DNA of 64,000 nt. It comes from Bufo bufo (taxonomy: Eukaryota; Chordata; Amphibia; Anura; Bufonidae). How positions within the stretch are numbered: position 1 is the first letter of the stretch; each line of letters begins with the position of its first letter. The stretch covers positions 518,468,852-518,532,851 of the forward strand of contig NC_053390.1 in assembly GCF_905171765.1 (NCBI RefSeq), in the 5' to 3' direction. Shown piece after piece: positions 12,920 to 23,599 of this stretch. The notes under the pieces are model-generated. The model saw nothing but the letters and a program-made list of their open reading frames with translations, was not told the DNA's origin and ran no database searches. Made by a program: the position numbers and the translations under genes.

Positions 12920-13473
12920 TTATTGTTTTCTGTGTTTGCCTTGCTATCCTTTTTGTCTCTCTCAGGGATCCGTAGCTTCTCCTCCTCAGCTGTTTCGTGT
13001 CTGCCACTCCCTACCTCCTTATATTCTCCCCTCACACTTCTCTAGTTGCCAGTTATAGAGCTTCCTGCCTGGACATCTATACTGACCCACTGGAGTGGTT
13101 AATCCTGGTTGTTGTTCCTGTGTGCTACCCTCCGGATCCCTGTTTGGCTTATTGTTGTCTCCTGTTGTCGCCCACCTGGGAATATATGTTGAGTCTGTGT
13201 TGTCTGTCCTCCCCTTGGTGTTTTCCCTTAGAGTTAGTGGTGCGGACTAGTGTTCCCATCGCCCTGTTCACTACCTAGGGCTCAGCTCAGGGAAAGCCAG
13301 GGCTTTAGGCACGTGATCGGCGTACGGGTGAGGAACCCGTCTAGGGACGTCAGGGCAGCCAGGTGCCAGCCGCCAGGTGAGTCAGGGGTCACCATCTTCC
13401 CTCTCACTTGGGCAGGGCCTTCCTCGTTCCCTCCCTCTGTGTCACGTATGTGATAGCCACGCCGACCGTGATA
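12814..13473 (+). repeat. Gypsy-1 3' LTR
   Basis: 660 bp and almost identical to the 5' LTR: I see a G for A near 12873 and a C for T near 13268. Followed by ggttt. Confidence 0.92.
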
Positions 13474-14308
13474 GGTTTGTGTGCGGAGCATGCAGGTGTA
13501 TCGCAGCAGCCTCTGGTAGTAGGGCTATACCGGCTTCACACGTGGCGTCCCACGTGGTATCAAGTCCGCCCGGTCTGTTCTGCGCTTGAATGCTGATAGT
13601 CAATCAGAGTAATGGAGCGCTCCTATTTGCCAGTGTGGGGATTATATCCAATCCAAATTGTAAAGATACTGGGTGCGATATTTTCTATATACTGTCTCTG
13701 TCCTTACACCAAACGCGTTTCAGAGCTAGCTGCTCCTTTATCAGTGGTGGACAGTATACTGTTGATAAACTCCTAATAAAGGCAAGAGTCAATTATGGGA
13801 GGGAAAAAAATCTTCAGTATAAAGTATGGAATGGAGTTGTAATCTTTGTATCCTTGTTATGATCGTAAACACTCCCTCCTTTGGTCAATGTTCAAGCAAG
13901 TCCATATGTCACATATTAAAATATATGTATTTCAAGCATAAATAGGATTGACGTACAGAATTACAACATATTGAAATAAATAAAAAATTTAAAAATAAAA
14001 GATAAGAAATAATGGGTAAAAAACAAGGCATCCAGAATAAAAACGCAGTTGCGTTTTTTGTGCGTCTGTCATGCGTTTATAATACCTTTACATCAGGAAT
14101 GGTTAATGGTACTTCTGGCTCATTTGCCATACCTTTACAAGGTTGTTTTAATAGTACACTAATAGTGGATATGAGAAATTAATAAATATCAACATGGAAG
14201 AATATCAAAAAATGTATGTAGGAGGTGTTAAAAATATAGAAAAAATATAAATATAATAGACGGGAAAGTGATGGTCATTCCTTATGGGTTGTACCTACCC
14301 CTGATCCA
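13474..14308. repeat. PLE-2 left arm, between Gypsy-1 and PLE-1
   Basis: Inverted counterpart of about 26705-26988 plus 27520-28080. Non-coding. Contains a decayed hammerhead on the minus strand. Ends in tacccctgatcca (14296-14308), the left target copy of PLE-1. Confidence 0.75.
13707..13749 (-). ncRNA. Hammerhead-like motif, PLE-2 left arm (core mutated)
   Basis: Read on the minus strand: stem I CACCA, core CUGAUAA, stem II GAGC/GCUC, GAAA, CGCGU with U at the cleavage position, then UGGUG pairing back with stem I. The fold is that of a minimal PLE hammerhead, but invariant G8 is A, so cleavage is doubtful. Confidence 0.6.
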
Positions 14309-15585
14309 AGGCAATATAGAGGTCAAAGAAGGCCAGCAGCACACCACGGATGTCAATGGAAAACGTGTAGTTTATTCACCCAGAGTCAGCAGCGACGTTT
14401 CAACAGCTTGTTGCTGTCTTGCTCAAGCTATGTGCACATGTGTTACAAGCATGCATTTTAAAGGTGCATCAATTGAAAATACAATTAAAACAATTTATCC
14501 ATACAAGGAAAAATACATAAGATCCATGTTTCAACATACTATACAAAATACATGAATTGTATCCAAAAAGTTACAAAATACAGTACATATGTGAAATGTC
14601 AAATAAAAATACATAGTGATTGTAATATGGGGCAAGTACTGTAAATACCCCTAATTGGTGCAGGTGTGTTTTACATAATCACCACATAAAAAACTCACGA
14701 TCAGCTGATGTTCAGTGCAGAGCCGGCATCATGATCTCGGCGGCGTCCCTGTTCAGTCTCTGCGCATGCGCGAGGAAATCAAGTCGCGTGATACTACGTG
14801 CGCTGAGAAACTGATCAGCAACCACAACAAAGATGGCTGGGCCTGTCTCCCGGTCAATGTGCGCATGTCCATGTGCAAGTATCGGCATCCCATCGATGGT
14901 CACGTGATTCAAATCACATGATCGAATGTCAACAAGTACATAGACTGTATTAAGAAATCTGCATATTGAAACATAGGTCTGGACACCTTTATACCCTGGG
15001 CCCCCACAAAGAAACAAATGTGGCGATCCAGGACCTAATGTCCTATCAACCTAATAACTGGCAACACTAACACCCTACCGTGCGCATATTGAGCGGGACT
15101 GGTGTCCAGCAGCAGCGAGTGATCGCGTCAGCAATCCAACCACTGTCGAACTGAGGAGGTGGCGACGTCGCAAGGGGCCTCCCTGCGAGACGTCGCCCAC
15201 TCCATTAGACCACCCATCCCCCCAAAACAAGCGCACAGGGTGTAAATGCCAGAACTGGATAAGTAGGGAAAAAAAGAACAATAACACTTTATAGTGAGAA
15301 CCGTATAGATATAATCTATGGGTAGGTTCCGAACTGTCATGGAACATGCTCTACATCTGTACTGGAGCAACAGTCGAGCCATCATATGCGTGGATGAGGT
15401 CAAAAAGAACAGTGGGTAGCCACCTGGATCAATGATGTTCCTCCCACCACACGGAGCATCAGTCTTGACCATGATCGATATATAAATCTAAAAACAAAGG
15501 AAGAATTTTTTAGAAAAAATTCAAAATTGAATTACTTGATTGTTATGTACACATGTGCACTCAACCTACAATGGGGGGTGAGGAC
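14309..15585 (-). repeat. PLE-1 left inverted arm
   Basis: About 1.28 kb, inverted to 19634-20910 with high identity. The first codons of the PLE-1 reading frame lie in its inner end. Open frames in this arm recur on the opposite strand of the other arm and are not genes. Confidence 0.88.
14391..14429 (-). ncRNA. Degenerate hammerhead-like motif, PLE-1 left arm
   Basis: Minus-strand read: AGC stem I, UUGAGCA in place of CUGANGA, five-pair stem II (ACAGC/GCUGU), GAAA, CGUC, then GCU closing stem I. Positions 3 and 8 are U and C and cannot pair, so it is probably inactive. Confidence 0.45.
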
Positions 15586-17839
15586 AGTGGTAAATATTTC
15601 TTCCTTCCCTTTAAATGATGCACAGCAATCTGTATTGATCAAGGGGCTTTCTTTTTGCCCGGTGTCCAAGACGGATTGGTTTAGCATGGAGCTGGACTTA
15701 CATAGATTTCTACGTAACATCAAACTTAAAATTTGGTTTTCCACACAATGCCAAACCCCTAGATGTGATGGGGCTAGATTAAGTGAATTATCTTTGTGCA
15801 ACACAGGGTTATATACCAAGAGTAATTTTAACCCTGTAATTGATCACCCGGCTGTTGATGTCTTTTTTCTAGCAATACGGAGGGATATTGACGAGATAAA
15901 ACATGCCTCAGATGATAGTAGCCTGAGATATGGCAATATCACATCTGAGGAGATCACTGCGGTGGACTCTCTGGTATCCAACCACAGCCTCACCATCAAG
16001 TCGGCTGACAAGGGTGGTGGGGTTGTGGTTATGGACACCAGTGAGTACATCCGGGAGATTTATGATCAACTTAATGATGCACAGGTGTATAGGCGGGTCA
16101 CACAGGATCCTAAATTTAATTTACTTAGAGAATTACGTGATATTCTGAACCAAGCCCTGGAGGCTGGTATCATTGATGACAAACTTTTTTCATATCTATA
16201 TTGTGACAAACCGTGTACGCCCATTCTATACACCTTGCCTAAAATCCACAAAAGCTTGGTGTCGTCCCCCCCCCCGGACGTCCTATTGTCTCCGGGAGGG
16301 GGTCACTATTCTGTAATGTGGCTATTTTCCTGGATAAAATGTTGCGCCAATATGCCATCTCTGCGAAGTCTTTCATTAGAAACACAGGTGATTTTTTTAT
16401 CCAAGATAAATGATCTTGACATACCTGTGGGCACATCCCTAGTATCATTCGACGTGTGTAGTTTATACACGTCGATTGACCATGAGCTGGGCCTCCAGGC
16501 GGTGGAAACATGTCTTAAAACATCTGACTATACTGAGGTGTGCCAAATTTTCATGCTAACACTATTGAGATTTGTTTTAACCAAAAACTATTTTCTGTTT
16601 CAGGACGACTTTTATGTGCAGATGCGTGGGACGGCGATGGGGTCCAACGTGGCGCCCACTTATGCTAACATCTACATGGCCCACCTCGAGGAGTCGTCTA
16701 TATATGGCAGCCACCACTTCAGACATGTTCTGGGGTGGTGGCGCTATATTGACGATATCTTCCTGGTGTGGACGGGCGACATGTTGGGCCTCCTCGCGTT
16801 CCACGCATTTCTCAATGAAGTCGATCCAACAGTTAAATTCACTGTGGTCCATTCAACTGAGAAGTTACAGTTCCTTGATACGGAGGTCCGGATCATGGGA
16901 CGGGGGTTGAGGACTGACCTGTTTGTGAAGCCTACTGATAAAAATACGCTGTTTCGTTATGACAGTCATCATCCCCGCCCCATGATTCGGTCATTAACCT
17001 TCAGCCAGTTCCTCCGAGTACAGAGGATTGTGAAGGATGGACACACCAGGGATATAAGATTCACAGAAATGGGTCGGAGATTTGCCACTCGTGGATACCC
17101 CAAAAAATTGATCAGAGACAGCATTCTGCGAGTGCATAACAGAGCTACTACAACCAATTCCAAATTGGTCCCCAAAAAATCGAGTATTCCCTTCATCTCC
17201 CAGTTTTCTGCTGACAGTCCGCAAATTGCGGCTGTCATTCGGAAACATTGGAGGATGATAGGGAATAGTTTCCCTCAGGTCGAGGAGTTTGATACACCTC
17301 CTTTATTCTCCTATCGCAGAGGACGCAATTTGGGGGATAAATTGGTGAAATCTGACGTAGGTAGTGCCAAGACCAGTGTGAGAGCAATGTGTGGCTCCAC
17401 GTTGACTGGCTGCTACCCATGTTATCACTGTATCAATTGCAACCTCATGATGAAAGGGAATACGTTCCTTAATCCGGCTACTAATAAAATGGTTAATATC
17501 ACCCAATATTTGACGTGTAATTCGTCCTACATGGTCTACCAGTTGACATGCCCTTGTGGCAAGTGGTATGTTGGGGAGACCACGTGGGACGTGAAGACAC
17601 GGTTAAATCAACACCGGTACTCCATCCGGAAGGAAAAGATGGACCTACCGGTGTCTAAACACTTCAAAGAAGCAGGACACACAGAGAAAGATCTAAGGTT
17701 CCGTATATTGGAACAGATAGAATTGGGAAGGCGTGCGGGAGATAGACAAGCCCTCCTCAAAAAGCGAGAGCTATTCTGGATCTTCACTTTAAAAACCTTG
17801 AAGCCCAATGGGTTAAATGTCGACTTTAGGGTCGAGTAG
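15527..17839 (+). CDS. PLE-1 reverse transcriptase-GIY-YIG endonuclease (770 aa)
   Basis: A Penelope-type protein that would copy element RNA into a nicked chromosome site. Visible in order: ADKGGGVVVMD (about residue 160), PKIHKS (about 240), SFDVCSLYTSID (about 307), GTAMGSNVAPTYAN (about 367), catalytic YIDDIF (about 406), FLDTEV (about 448), a cysteine cluster CYPCYHCINC (about 627), and a GIY-YIG domain with WYVGETTWDVKTRLNQH (about 679) ending in the typical LKPNGLN block. The frame is open, but residues about 246-290 are read in the wrong phase: a change in the C-run 16266-16275 is undone in the T-run 16392-16398, and the lost segment holds the PPGRPIVSG motif. The Met at 15527 lies inside the inverted arm, so the true start is uncertain. 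As read it is probably inactive. Confidence 0.88.
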   Translation: MNYLIVMYTCALNLQWGVRTVVNISSFPLNDAQQSVLIKGLSFCPVSKTDWFSMELDLHRFLRNIKLKIWFSTQCQTPRCDGARLSELSLCNTGLYTKSNFNPVIDHPAVDVFFLAIRRDIDEIKHASDDSSLRYGNITSEEITAVDSLVSNHSLTIKSADKGGGVVVMDTSEYIREIYDQLNDAQVYRRVTQDPKFNLLRELRDILNQALEAGIIDDKLFSYLYCDKPCTPILYTLPKIHKSLVSSPPPDVLLSPGGGHYSVMWLFSWIKCCANMPSLRSLSLETQVIFLSKINDLDIPVGTSLVSFDVCSLYTSIDHELGLQAVETCLKTSDYTEVCQIFMLTLLRFVLTKNYFLFQDDFYVQMRGTAMGSNVAPTYANIYMAHLEESSIYGSHHFRHVLGWWRYIDDIFLVWTGDMLGLLAFHAFLNEVDPTVKFTVVHSTEKLQFLDTEVRIMGRGLRTDLFVKPTDKNTLFRYDSHHPRPMIRSLTFSQFLRVQRIVKDGHTRDIRFTEMGRRFATRGYPKKLIRDSILRVHNRATTTNSKLVPKKSSIPFISQFSADSPQIAAVIRKHWRMIGNSFPQVEEFDTPPLFSYRRGRNLGDKLVKSDVGSAKTSVRAMCGSTLTGCYPCYHCINCNLMMKGNTFLNPATNKMVNITQYLTCNSSYMVYQLTCPCGKWYVGETTWDVKTRLNQHRYSIRKEKMDLPVSKHFKEAGHTEKDLRFRILEQIELGRRAGDRQALLKKRELFWIFTLKTLKPNGLNVDFRVE

Positions 17840-17856
17840 TGTTGTCTCTCCCGTGT

Positions 17857-19628
17857 CAGGGCCGGCGCTTCCATAGAGGCAAGGGGGGCAATTGCCCCCG
17901 GGCCCCCGAGTCCTTAGGGGCCCCCTCGCGCCGGCCCGCAACTAACTTTAGACAGGCAGGACAGTCAGTAGGAGATGAGCGCTTCCATTGTGAAAGCGCT
18001 CATCTCCAGTCATCTGTATCGCAGTCCTCAGGACAGCGATACAGATGGCTGTGCGGCAGGGGAGGGAGAGGTGTGTCCCTTTCCCTTCCTCTGATAGGCT
18101 GCAGGCACTAGACCGGCAGCCTATCAGAGGCCGGCGCAGGTGGTGCGATGACGTCATCGCGCCGCCTGACCCCTGAGCCGTACACAGCGCGGGACACAGG
18201 CCGGAAGAGGCCTGCATCGCATCGCTGCCAAGGAGGTAAGTATAAGTGTTTTTTTTCTTTTTTTTTCTTTCTGTACAATACTGGGGGGGCGGCTGGCTAT
18301 GGCTATGGCTAGTGGCACATGATGGGGGGCCGCCTATGACTACTGGCAAATGATAGGGAGGGGCCCTATGGCTACAGGCAAATGATAGGGGGGGCCCTAT
18401 GGCTACTGGCACATGATAGGGGGGGCCGCCTATGGCTAGTGGCACATGATGGGGGGGCCGCCTATGACTACTGGCAAATGATAGGGGGGGGCTATGGCTA
18501 GTGGCACATGATAGGGGGGGCCCTATGGCTGGTGGCACATGATAGGGGGGGCCCTATGGCTAGTGGCACATGATAGGGGGGGGGCCCTATGGCTACTGGC
18601 ACATGATAGGGGGGCCTATGGCTAGTGGCACATGATAGGGGGGGCCCTATGGCTACTGGCACATGATAGGGGGGGGCCGCCTATGGCTACTGGCACATGT
18701 TGATGGGGGGCTCAGGCTACTGGCACATGATAGGGGGGCCCTATGGCTACTGGCACATGATAGGGGGGGGGGGGGCTATGGCTACCGGCACATGTTGATG
18801 GGGGCTCAGGCTACTGGCACATGATTGGGGGACATCTATGGGGGCACTTCTTACTGGCACATTATTGGTGACACTATAGGGGCATCTACTGAGGCCACAA
18901 AGAACTGTTATTTTATATGGGGGTTCTGTATAGGGGCATTTTATACTGGGACACATTGTGGTGGGTACTATGGGGAAGGGGGGAGAGGACTACTATAGGG
19001 TCATCTACGGGGGCACTAAGAAGGGGTATTTTATGCTTACAAATTATGAGGGACACTGAGGGCATCTACTGGTGCACTATATATCGGGCATTTTATACTC
19101 GTACATTATGGGGGGCACTATGGGGGCATTTACTGGGGTCACTATATAGGGGTATTTTACATTGGCACATTATGGGAGCACTTTGGGGACATTAGCTCAA
19201 CTAGGGGCATTACAAGGGGGTATTTTTTGCACATTATAAGGAGAGATATTTCTACTGGGGGGGCATTATGATGGGCTTTATTACTCCCCCATGGTATGAC
19301 CCCCTAGTAGCAGCTCCATCCTCTCCCTGCTCTGCTATCCCTCTGCCCCTTCTCCAAATCCTTATTATGAAATCTTTCTCATTAGGATAAAGCACAACAT
19401 CAGCTCCGCCGAGCCCCCGGCCAAAGTGTGGAAGTGGCGTCCGAGATCCCCAAGGGTCAGGTAACTGTAAGTGTTGAAATATGTGAAATATGTTTATGTT
19501 ATACACATATAGCCTCCACTGTGCCCCAAAATATACAGTTTCTTCTGTAAAAGTCATCAAGTGTCATGGGGGGGGGGCCCCTTATTGTTTTTCGCCCCAG
19601 GGCCCCATTTCACCTAGAACCGGCCCTG
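17857..19628. mobile_element. Non-autonomous DNA transposon with CAGGGCCGG ends (hAT-like?)
   Basis: Starts cagggccgg at 17857 and ends with the exact inverted word ccggccctg at 19628. It sits between the PLE-1 stop codon and the PLE-1 right arm. No transposase. I could not find a clear 8-bp target duplication, so the superfamily is unproven. The interior is GC-rich at the left, then a long G-rich minisatellite. Frames through it (for example 17948-18538 minus) are repeat translations. Confidence 0.6.
18290..18860. repeat. G-rich minisatellite
   Basis: About 15-18 imperfect copies of a roughly 25-40 bp unit: a run of 5-11 G, then ccctatggctactggcaca and tgata. G-run length varies between copies. 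A related weaker pattern (ggggcatttactgggg) continues to about 19240. Confidence 0.85.
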
Positions 19629-19633
19629 CATGG

Positions 19634-20910
19634 GTCCTCACCCCCCATTGTAGGTTGAGTGCACATGTGTACATAACAATCAAGTAATTCAATTTTGAAT
19701 CTTTCTAAAAAATTCTTCCTTTGTTTTTAGATTTATATATCGATCATGGTCAAGACTGATGCTCCGTGTGGTGGGAGGAACATCATTGATCCAGGTGGCT
19801 ACCCACTGTTCTTTTTGACCTCATCCACGCATATGATGGCTCGACTGTTGCTCCAGTACAGATGTAGAGCATGTTCCATGACAGTTCGGAACCTACCCAT
19901 AGATTATATCTATACGGTTCTCACTATAAAGTGTTATTGTTCTTTTTTTCCCTACTTATCCAGTTCTGGCATTTACACCCTGTGCGCTTGTTTTGGGGGG
20001 ATGGGTGGTCCAATGGAGTGGGCGACGTCTCGCAGGGAGGCCCCTCGCGACGTCGCCACCTCCTCAGTTCGACAGTGGTTGGATCGCTGACGCGATAAAT
20101 CGCTGCCGCTGGACACCTGTCCCGCTCAATATGCGCACGGTAGGGTGTTAGTGTTGCCAGTTATTAGATTGATAGGACATTAGGTCCTGGATCGCCACAT
20201 TTGTTTCTTTGTGGGGGCCCAGGGTATACAGGTGTCCAGACCTATGTTTCAATATGCAGATTCCTTAATACAGTCTATGTACTTGTTGACATCCGATCAT
20301 GTGATTTGAATCACGTGACCATCAATGGGAGGCCGATACTTGCACATGGACATGCGCACATTGACCGGGAGACAGGCCCAGCCATCTTTGTTGTGGTTGC
20401 TGATCAGTTTCTCAGCGCACGTAGTATCGCGCGACTTGATTTCCTCGCGCATGCGCAGAGACTGAACAGGGACGCCGCCGAGATCATGATGCCGGCTCTG
20501 CACTGAACATCAGCTGATCGTGAGTTTTTTATGTGGTGATTATGTACAACACACCTGCACCAATTAGGGGTATTTACAGTACTTGCCCTATATTACAATC
20601 ACTATGTATTTTTATTTGACATTTCACATATGTACTGTATTTTGTAACTTTTTGGATACAATTCATGTATTTTGTATAGTATGTTGAAACATGGATCTTA
20701 TGTATTTTTCCTTGTATGGATAAATTGTTTTAATTGTATTTTCAATTGATGCACCTTTAAAATGCATGCTTGTAACACATGTGCACATAGCTTGAGAAAG
20801 ACAGCAACAAGCTGTTGAAACGTCGCTGCTGACTCTTGGTGAATAAACTACACGTTTTCCGTTGACATCCGTGGTGTGCTGCTGGCCTTCTTTGACCTCT
20901 ATATTGCCTT
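19634..20910 (+). repeat. PLE-1 right inverted arm
   Basis: Inverted copy of 14309-15585. It carries the better-preserved hammerhead-like motif, then aataaa near 20841, and ends just before the 79-bp unpaired tail (20911-20989). Confidence 0.88.
20789..20827 (+). ncRNA. Variant hammerhead-like motif, PLE-1 right arm (U3-A8)
   Basis: Stem I AGC (20789-20791) pairs with GCU (20825-20827). The core is UUGAGAA (20792-20798), stem II ACAGC/GCUGU (20801-20805, 20811-20815), then GAAA (20817-20820), with A20820 facing U20823 and C20824 at the cleavage position. Relative to CUGANGA, position 3 is U and position 8 is A, a pair that could replace the normal C3-G8 pair. Confidence 0.5.
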
Positions 20911-21002
20911 GGATCCCGGTGCCGGTTCACACTGGCCTGATCTGCACCCGCATTTTTGCAGTGTGCTGGATCCTCATTTTTTCAAAGCATACCCCCGATC
21001 CA

Positions 21003-21198
21003 GCTTTTTTATAAGGAGTTTTTTATATTCTTTTTTTGTGTTTTATGGATATAAAATATATTTTTTTGTGATTGATTATGTAAATTTTATAGAATATACA
21101 TTTTTTGATAATAAACTATGTAAATGTGGTAAAATATATTTTTTGGGGGGTGCTATCCCAGATTCTTCTTAAATAGACGATATTTCAGGTGGTGTGAA
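21003..21198. repeat. PLE-2 left arm, innermost piece
   Basis: Inverted match to 26493-26705 (shared word acgatatttcaggtggtgtg). AT-rich and non-coding. Confidence 0.75.
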
Positions 21199-21202
21199 AT
21201 GG

Positions 21203-23142
21203 AATTATAGGAAATTAAAAAAGAGGTCGGTATCTAATAATTTAACTAAACATGAAATTCATGCTATTAAACAGTTGCAGTCAGCACAATATAACCATAA
21301 GACCAGCAGACAAAGGAGGAGCGATTGTTATCCAGGACACAGAACAATATGACAAAGATTGTAGAAGACAACTAACTGATAAAGCAACATATAAAAAAAG
21401 TTAAAAAGCGACCCCTCCTATGAATAGCATAGGGAACTCATTAAATATTTCGACAAGGGACATATGGAAGGAATTTTACTTGATAGGGAACATAAATACA
21501 TAGTGGGAACACCAAAACGTTTGCCCATTTTTTACTGTATTCCCAAGATTCACAAAAATTATAATAAACCTCCAGGACACCCCATAATATCGGGCATAGG
21601 TTCCATATCCTCAAACTGGTCACAATATATAGATAAATTACTACAACCTATGGTGAAACAAATCCCGTCATATATCAAAGACACAACAGATATCATATCA
21701 ACACTAGGGTAAGTGAATTTCGGAGATAATTGGATATTGGGGACCATGGACGTGAATTCCCTTTACACTATTATAGATCATAACCAAGGTATGGAAGGTT
21801 ACAATTGCAAACCAATAGTCAGTTTCAACGTGACCAGATCGATTTCATAATAGAAGCGGTTAACTATATTTTAGCACACAACTACTTTTTGTATGAGTCA
21901 GACTTTTATGTACAGGAAAGGGGCACTGCCATGGGTACCAGATTCGCCCCCAGTTATGCTAATTTATTTATGGCCCAATGGGAGGAAGAAGTCACCTACC
22001 CACAGCTGGGGACAAATCTGGTACTCTGGCGTAGATACATTGATGACAATATCTTTATCTGGACAAATACGGAAGACAGCTTAAATACCTTTATACAACA
22101 GATCAACAAGAATGAAAAGAACCTTAGGTTTACCACTAATACGAGCTGATCTCATATTGAATTTCTGGATTTAAATATTACTATCGCAGACCAGAAACTG
22201 GTATGTAACACATACCATAAACCTCTTATGAAGAATAGCTTCATCCTATATTCCACTAGTTATCTCCCCTGATGGCTTTCTAATATACTGACGAGCCAGT
22301 TTAGGAGATCCAAGAGGAATTGCACATCTAATGAACAATTTGAAGAGGAAGCCGCAACACTTAAACATCAGTTTGCAATGAAATAATATCCAGACAAGTT
22401 AGTGAACACATTGTTAAATAAAGTGAGAGATATGAACAGTGATACCTTTTTTACAACTGCTAAAAAGGCAAATAAACAACAAGATAATGAGCTACGTATT
22501 TTACTTCCATTTCATTCACAACACAAAACAATTGAAAAAATTATAAGTAAACACTGGCACCATCTGTTAAAGGACAAAACTGTGGGGTCCATATTAACAT
22601 CAAAGCCCTTGATAACATACACCAAGGCCTCTAACTTGGGTTTACTGGCAGCACCAACTACAAGGAAGAATAAACTAATAGGGTCCAACTCCAAATGGTT
22701 GTTCTCAAAGGGATTCCACAGATGTGGTACCTGCAATAATTGCAGAATAACAAATTTTCCGAAGAAAACGTTGCAGGTACATTCCACCCATAATTCATTT
22801 TGCCATACGATTAAGGACAGTTTGTCCTGCAATACCACTGATGTAATATACATTTTAGAATGCCCATGTCGCAAGCAGTACATAGGGCGAACAAAGAGAT
22901 CATTGAAAAAGCGTACAGCTGAACGTATCAATAACATTAAAAAAGGATTTGAAAAACATTCAGTTTTGCAACACTACAAACAATATCATAATAAAGATCC
23001 TACGAAGAAGATTAGGAAGCCATGGCGAGAAGGCCATCACATTGCGAACATGTCTAGAGCAGAACCTAGGAAGATCTTTGAATTTGATACGCTGATCCCT
23101 ACAGGTTTGAACGCTGAGATGGAATTGTTTGGTTTTCTTTAA
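21203..23142 (+). pseudogene. PLE-2 reverse transcriptase-GIY-YIG endonuclease, decayed
   Basis: Fragments of one PLE protein in order. The ADKGG-type motif (about 21305) is followed by FYCIPKIHKNY with PPGHPIISG (21464-21712), GTMDVNSLYT (about 21745), FYVQERGTAMGTRFAPSYAN and RRYIDDNIF (21805-22149). The C-terminal third, open at 22402-23142, has a cysteine cluster (CGTCNNC), CPCRKQYIGRTKR and the closing PTGLNAEME block. Stops or shifts occur near 21402, 21712, 21770, 22149, 22272 and 22384. The GIY-YIG histidine usual after the arginine is replaced. The natural stop TAA overlaps the TTAA into which TTAA-1 inserted. Confidence 0.85.
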
Positions 23143-23599
23143 CCCCTTAAGGACCGGGCTCATTTTCACCTTAAAGGGACACTGACAGGCGAAATCAGCA
23201 TATATAGTTAGATATATCACATTACAGGTCTTATAGAGTCTTTTAAAAGCATATAACTATCCCCCCTGTCCACCTTATAAAGAGCGAAATATAAAGTTTT
23301 ATAACCTGCATCTGCGGTCAGCAATCTGCCCAAGGGGCGGCGTTTCATGTGAAAATGCGCCCAGCCAGCCTTCCCAACTGCCGTTCTTAAGCCCCGCCCA
23401 GCTCATCATTATTCACTTCGCTGGGCGGGGCTAGAACTCTCCCCAGTCCCGATCCTGCGCCTGCGCAATTCAATCCTCCCGGCATCGTTCATGCCCAATC
23501 TTCTGCGCCTGCGCCCTGCCGTGCCGTCGGACGCACTATAATTAACCCCTTATATGATGTGAGTGAGCAGCGCTCTGAAGCGCTGCTCTGAACAGTGCA

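Larger units (their letters stand above)
7889..13473 (+). mobile_element. Gypsy-1, Ty3/gypsy chromovirus (sushi-like)
   Basis: Two 660-bp LTRs flank gag and pol. The 5-bp target duplication ggttt (7884-7888, 13474-13478) is confirmed by the unbroken copy in the other PLE-2 arm near 28075. The LTR termini are TGTCACG and CGTGATA. I count only two substitutions between the LTRs, so insertion is recent, yet gag and pol carry several frameshifts. A polypurine tract (aaaggggggg, 12801-12810) precedes the 3' LTR. The chromodomain marks it as a chromovirus. Confidence 0.93.
14309..20989 (+). mobile_element. PLE-1, Penelope-like element with inverted arms
   Basis: Flanked by a 13-bp direct repeat, taccccYgatcca (14296-14308 and 20990-21002, one mismatch). 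The PLE-2 right arm near 26710 holds the empty site. Left arm 14309-15585 and right arm 19634-20910 are inverted copies; the right end has an unpaired tail, 20911-20989. The centre encodes one long RT/GIY-YIG reading frame and was later hit by a CAGGGCCGG-ended element. Each arm has a hammerhead-like motif. Confidence 0.88.

Noticed and set aside
12750..13453. Frames of 67-102 codons in the Gypsy-1 LTRs
   Set aside because: They occur identically in both LTRs, lack any env-like feature such as a signal peptide plus membrane anchor, and are best explained as LTR sequence.
17948..18538. 196-codon minus-strand frame rich in Pro/Ser/His
   Set aside because: It is a translation of the G-rich minisatellite and has no start context or domain.
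14712..20506. Matching 101-codon frames at 14712-15017 and 20201-20506
   Set aside because: These are the two inverted arms of PLE-1, so the same sequence is read twice; no protein family features.
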